Below, piece after piece: positions 59,567 through 64,000 of a stretch of 64,000 nt of DNA. The stretch spans positions 1 to 64,000 of the forward strand of contig JASANH010000754.1 in assembly GCA_030248295.1 (NCBI GenBank). Reading direction: 5' to 3'. The position numbers and the translations under genes were made by a program. Every line of letters begins with the position of its first letter. Positions within the stretch are counted from its first letter, which is position 1. Below the pieces are notes generated by a model that did not search any database, was not told the DNA's origin, and worked only from the letters and a program-made list of their open reading frames with translations. The stretch is from Mesodorylaimus sp. YZB2_4. Lineage: Eukaryota > Nematoda > Enoplea > Dorylaimida > Dorylaimidae.

Positions 59567-62500
59567 ATGAGTGAAATTCGACGTGATCGCCACGAATATA
59601 GCCAGGATCGTGATTATTATCGCAAGATCAAGAAAGAGAAGGAACGATCGAAAGATAGCGAATGGGATCGTGATCGTGATGATGGGCGGAATCGGAATCG
59701 AGACCGAGATCGACGTGATCGTGAGATGGATCGAGATCGACGCCATTCATCGAAAAAGCGAAAACGATCGAACCATAGTTCGGATGATGAAGACCGAGAT
59801 CGAAGGAGAAGAAGGAGACGAGAGAGCAGTGGTGACAGTAGCGGCGATGAAGGTGGATCGAAATTGGATCGAAAATTAGCTGTTGAACGAGAAAAGACAA
59901 AAGAAGAACGGCGACGGCAAAAGGAAGCCATGAAAGCGAATGAAACGCCGGAAGAAAAACGGGCTCGGCGATTAGCTAAGAAGCTCGCGAAGGAACAAAA
60001 GAAAAAAGAAGAAATGGGATGGGGCGATGAGTTCATGGTAAGTGATTATATCTGAAACAGGACACGTGTGGACGTCGAAGGTTGTTCCAATCTTTTCACA
60101 GGTCGGTTCAGGGTCGTAGCAGCCATACTTCTTTCCCGACCCCATCCGAATCGTGTTGTTTTAGGGATATTCAAACGTCGATAATCCATTCGGCGATCGG
60201 GAATTGACCAACCAATTTGTTTGGGAAAAGAAGTACGAAAAGGCTGGTGTTAAGAAAGTCGATTTGCGGCAATTGGAACGTGAACGGAGAGAAAAGCTAG
60301 AAAAGAACAAGGTACGTTTTACAGTTTTCGCCTTAGCTATTTCGATGATTGACAGATGATTCGTTTTAGCAAGAATTAGATAAGATTCGACGTCAACGAG
60401 ATGAACGTGAGGCGCTGAAGGCTGAATGGGAAATGATGCAGCGAGATCGAGAAAACAAACAGTTCGCCGAATGGGCCAAGCAGGAAGATCAGTTTCATTT
60501 GCAACAAGCTCGTTTGAGGAGTCGAATCAGGATTCAGGAAGGCAGAGGTAATCAATGCTGAGTCTTATGGCCTTGATCCCTGGGGAATTTACGGGACCGT
60601 GTTCACCTTGATTGCCAGTCACTTAGTTTAGGAGGAGCAGTTAGTGCCGCCTATTTGACATTGGTGAGGCATACAGTGGTGGACAAAATAAATCACACAC
60701 CTGATAGAAAGGAAGGTTACTGCGGTTTTTGTCCTTCATTTACCCAGCGGATGAAGCATATAATTTTGAAAGTAGTGTTTTCTAGTAATATTGTTAACGC
60801 TGAATGACATGGGGAAAAGGAATTTTTCTTTAAGCTCAAAGATTCGTTTGACCAGTTCGTTTTTTAAGAGTTACTCGCGAAATGTCTGGGTCAAAAATAA
60901 TCACACAATTGCACTTTTACACACAAAATCATTGGATGCTGATCAATCAGTATTTGGCGGGGCCACCTTTCGGCCCAATCACAGCTTGCAAACGTCGTGG
61001 CATCGAGTCGACTAAATTTCCAATCTTTTGGAAGCTTAACCGCGTCCACGCAATGGTCAAGGCAGCTTTCTGATCGTTCTTCGGCTCGAACCGCCGATCT
61101 CCAATTCTTGTTCGAGCTTGTGCCACAGATGTTCAATAGGATTGAGGTCCAGGCTTCGGGCTGGCCATCTAGCAACCGAACGCTATATTCGTCGAGCCAT
61201 TGATTATACAATCTAAATATGCTGGGGGTCGGGGACATTATGTTGCTGGAAGATAAAGTCGCCTGGCAGGCCCAATTGGCTGACTGAAAGAGCTTGTTGT
61301 CCAAGATGCGGCAGCAGTGTTCGGCATTCATCCGGTCATCGATTAATTCCAATCGCCCATTACCATTGTACGCCATGCACCCCCAAACCATCGCGCTTCC
61401 ACCACCAAATTTGACAGTCCCTCGAGAGTAGCTCAGAGTGTGGGATTACCTGGTTTCCTCCACACTTTTGTCGGCCCATCGTATGAAACGAGGTTGAACT
61501 TTGATTCGTCTGACCACGAAATTGTCCTCCTAAATTCTAGCAGCTTGTCCACGCATTCTCGAGTGAATTGAAGGCGATTTTTCGTGTGGTCGGTGGAAAA
61601 AATGGCTTCTTCTAGGCAATGCAGGATCTGAATTTGGCTTTGTGAAGACGCTGGAAGATGGTTTTTGGTGTGGCGAGTATGACATTGGCCCGCTCGAGAT
61701 CCCTCGCCACTTGTATACTACCGATAAGCTTCGATTGGCCTCGGCTGTATTGATGATCATCCTATCAATCCTCGGGGTGGTCTTACGCTTTCGCCCTCGC
61801 CCAGTCAGATCTTCGATGTTTTGGATATTCTGGCCTTCCTGACGATACTGACAATCGTGAATCGGTTGAAACCCTTTTCTTTAGCGATTTGACCAAACTG
61901 TTTGCCTTGATTTCGCGGATGGACCACCAGTGACCGCTGTCTGACAATGAGATGAGGTTTTCATGTCGCCATTTCGTATAAGAGCAAAACACAACTCTGA
62001 ATTTCTCTTGGTTCTAATTATGCGCATCCGAAGTCATAACAAATCTAGGTAATCTGGCGAAAGCAATCAAGAAACAAAGAAAATTCCAGGTTTGCGTGAT
62101 TATTTTTGTCCCGGTTTTCCAGGTTTCTTGCTTTATTATTAACGAATAAGATCACCTGATCGATGAAACCTGCTGAAAAATTCACCACCGACTAAACGAA
62201 CATCGCTCTTTCCAACTATGCCATTCTTGTCGCTGTGCGTTGCAAAATGAAATCGCAACACTGCAAAAAAGTCGGAGAAGTCCGCTTTTTTGTGTGATTT
62301 TTGTCCCCCCTCTGTAAATCGGAAGGAGTGTACGTATTTGCGTTTAGGATCTCATCAGAAGTGGCGCTGAGTCATGTTTCAGATTTCATGAAAGGTTCCT
62401 TATAGTTCTCCTTGTTTTCAGCAAAGCCAATCGATTTGTTGGCGTGTTATATCAACGGTGACGACGAGAACGAAGATTTGGATATCGAAATGCACGAACC

Positions 62501-63878
62501 GTACACTTATTTGAATGTATGTTCCTACTCTTTTCGTTTCCTTCAATTTTAGTAATCGATTTATTTCAGGGCCTTACAATTCGCGATTTAGAAGATTTGT
62601 TGGAGGATATTCGAGTGTACAAGAAATTGTCGGGCGGAGCGAACGACGATTACTGGAATGACTTGTGTGTTATCGCATTGGACGAGTTGGATAAATTGAA
62701 AAAGTACGATCCATCATCGACCGAGTATGTGGGCGATCGACGGGAAGGAATTCATTCGTCGGTTCGGAAAGATGTGGCTGGATTGCTGAAAGGGAAATCG
62801 CACAGCGAATTGGCCTTGCTGGAAACGGAGATATTGAAGAAGATCAAGGGAGGCGAGGAGGGTGTGGATATCGGATATTGGGAATCGTTGCTGGGTCAAT
62901 TGAAAGCGCATATGGCTCGCGCTCGACTTCGTCAACGGCATCAGGCAACCTTGAAATCGAAATTGTTCAAGCTGAAGCAAGCGGTAAGTCGTAATTGAGT
63001 GAGAATATGTTTTGGGTGCTAACATAGGACCCAATGCTGAGGCTGAGGCGTAATACGTCTAGGTCTGTATTGGAGGGAGTGATGGAACTTTTGCCCCACG
63101 ATAGATCCCCTGGCAGCCAACCAAGTCTCCATACCTACTGTCGGCAACGGCTGAAACGTCGCCCTTAGACCCATGTGTATCGCTTAGGCATCGTATATGG
63201 CTTATGGCCCCTTTGAAATCCTTTAGCCCCAGGGTAACAAGTGAGGATTTCTGGTCTGCCCATTGTATACGAAATGTTTCCTTGTTTAGCAAAACGTGGA
63301 AGTTCAAGACACGAAAGAGGGGCAAATTTCGATGGGCGATCCATTGGAAGGCCCGTCGAGCTCTGCGACGCGAGATATGCCGCATTTGACTTACCCAGAT
63401 GTTCCTGAAACGGAAGCGGTGGCTACGTGGGAGTAAGTAGGAAGTATCAGTTTTGCGAGCGGGTGGTGAGCATTGTTTTATGTTTAGGGATTTCTCATCG
63501 GACGAAAAGCGAGAACGGGCGATCAATGCTTACGAGGATGGTCGCTACAGCCCAGCCTACGTCTCGGAAGAAGTGATGCCACCTGGGGTCGAAATAATCG
63601 ATGTTTCCGAAGACATTCGACGATTGGAGTTCGCCAGGTCGCAGTGCAGGAACACGGGACGGGCGGTAGTAAGTCAGTTAGATGTGGTGACAGGGTGGGC
63701 ACTAACAACGTGCGTGTTGCAGTCGCAAAAGGATGCCGCTATGGAAGACGAGGCTCGAAAAGGAATGACCAATGACGAGGCCACATTCTCGGTCGAAGCA
63801 CCGCTGGAAGAGAAGACGTACCTGTGGTCGGATAAGTATCGTCCCAGGAAGCCGCGTTATTTTAATCGAGTGCATACG
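59567..63878 (+). CDS. CACTIN: CACTIN, splicing-associated protein (3' end beyond window)
   Basis: Eight exons in the window: 59567-60037, 60165-60311, 60370-60547, 62422-62516, 62570-62983, 63290-63432, 63488-63668, 63723-63878; the next intron runs off the end. Cactin acts in pre-mRNA splicing with C-complex factors and was found as a regulator of Rel/NF-kB signalling. Exon 1 encodes an Arg/Asp- and Arg/Ser-rich domain with a Lys/Glu coiled region. GYSNVDNPFGD follows, then the mid-domain (DNFHLQQA-like EDQFHLQQARLRSRIRI), EMHEPYTYLNGLTIRDLEDLL and GYWESLLGQLKAHMARARLR. Then YEDGRYSP, and the start of the conserved C-terminal domain (YLWSDKYRPRKPRYFNRVHT). The final exon, which should begin with a GFEWNKYN-like sequence, is missing. 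Intron 3 (60548-62421) is 1.9 kb because of a Tc1 insertion. Confidence 0.95.
60672..62316 (-). mobile_element. Decayed Tc1-like transposon with IR/DR ends in CACTIN intron 3
   Basis: The element spans 60674-62314 between TA dinucleotides. The outer repeats are CAGTGGTGGACAAAATAAA on the left and, reversed, CAGAGGGGGGACAAAAATC on the right. A second inner copy lies about 215-235 bases in on each side (GGTCAAAAATAATCACACA at 60889; reversed near 62096-62112), the IR/DR layout of Sleeping Beauty-type elements. The minus strand encodes pieces of a Tc1 transposase: VWGCMAYNGNGRLELIDDRM and ILDNKLFQSA near 61270-61391, and a helix-turn-helix piece near 61950. The frame is broken several times, so the copy is dead. 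Confidence 0.85.
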
Positions 63879-64000
63879 GTACGTAGTGTAAAGTGGGAGA
63901 GTGTATGTAGAGTAGATTTGATAGCGGTTTCTGGATTTGTTACCCTGTGTGAGTAGATTCCCCTCATATACTGTAGGTTCCCTGGGCCTAGCTCATGGAC

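Noticed and set aside
1-64000. CRISPR arrays, bacterial operons or prophage
   Set aside because: The sequence is clearly eukaryotic with spliceosomal introns; no regularly spaced repeat-spacer array is present.

Overview
The window is animal nuclear DNA with intron-rich genes. Most introns are about 45-100 bases, start GTAAGT or similar, and end TTTTAG or TTTCAG. Short introns, an srsx-like chemoreceptor-type GPCR, an M13 neprilysin, a bestrophin and DEG/ENaC channels point to an ecdysozoan. A nematode outside the Caenorhabditis group or a tardigrade fits best; the sequence alone does not settle which. A TIKI-family protease is present, a family reported missing from Caenorhabditis and Drosophila. 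All gene models were built by hand from reading frame, splice consensus and intron phase; every complete model sums to a whole number of codons.

Layout. 0-4 kb: a GT32-type glycosyltransferase (+) and a bestrophin (-). 6.4-11.8 kb: a 17-exon neprilysin-like peptidase (+). 12.6-17.8 kb: a 16-exon SLC4 bicarbonate transporter (-). 19.4-20.4 kb: a single-exon GPCR (-). 21.8-25.1 kb: a 5'-truncated DEG/ENaC copy and an intact DEG/ENaC gene (-). 26.0-29.8 kb: two convergent secreted cysteine-rich paralogues of no recognised family. 31.7-36.2 kb: a weak ORF with a Pax-like octapeptide, then a six-exon TIKI protease (+). 36.6-40.2 kb: a ZC3H18 homologue (-). 40.9-43.4 kb: a DNA transposon with perfect 233-bp inverted repeats and an 8-bp target duplication. 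43.7-46.1 kb: PEX13 (+) and elongin C (-). 46.1-51.9 kb: a repeat-rich stretch with no supported gene. 51.9-57.6 kb: glycine cleavage H protein (-) head to head with a two-RRM hnRNP A/B protein (+). 58.8 kb to the end: a small mitochondrial membrane protein (-) head to head with CACTIN (+), which runs off the window and carries a decayed Tc1 element in an intron.

This is not a functional cluster. Housekeeping genes (RNA processing: ZC3H18, hnRNP, CACTIN; organelle: PEX13, GCSH, the UQCC4-like protein; ubiquitin ligase: elongin C) alternate with membrane and secreted proteins. The most unusual items are the transposon at 40938-43424, which looks recently mobile and carries an intact antisense 308-residue ORF, and the convergent secreted paralogues at 26-30 kb, which share cysteine spacing and intron phases but have quite different tails.
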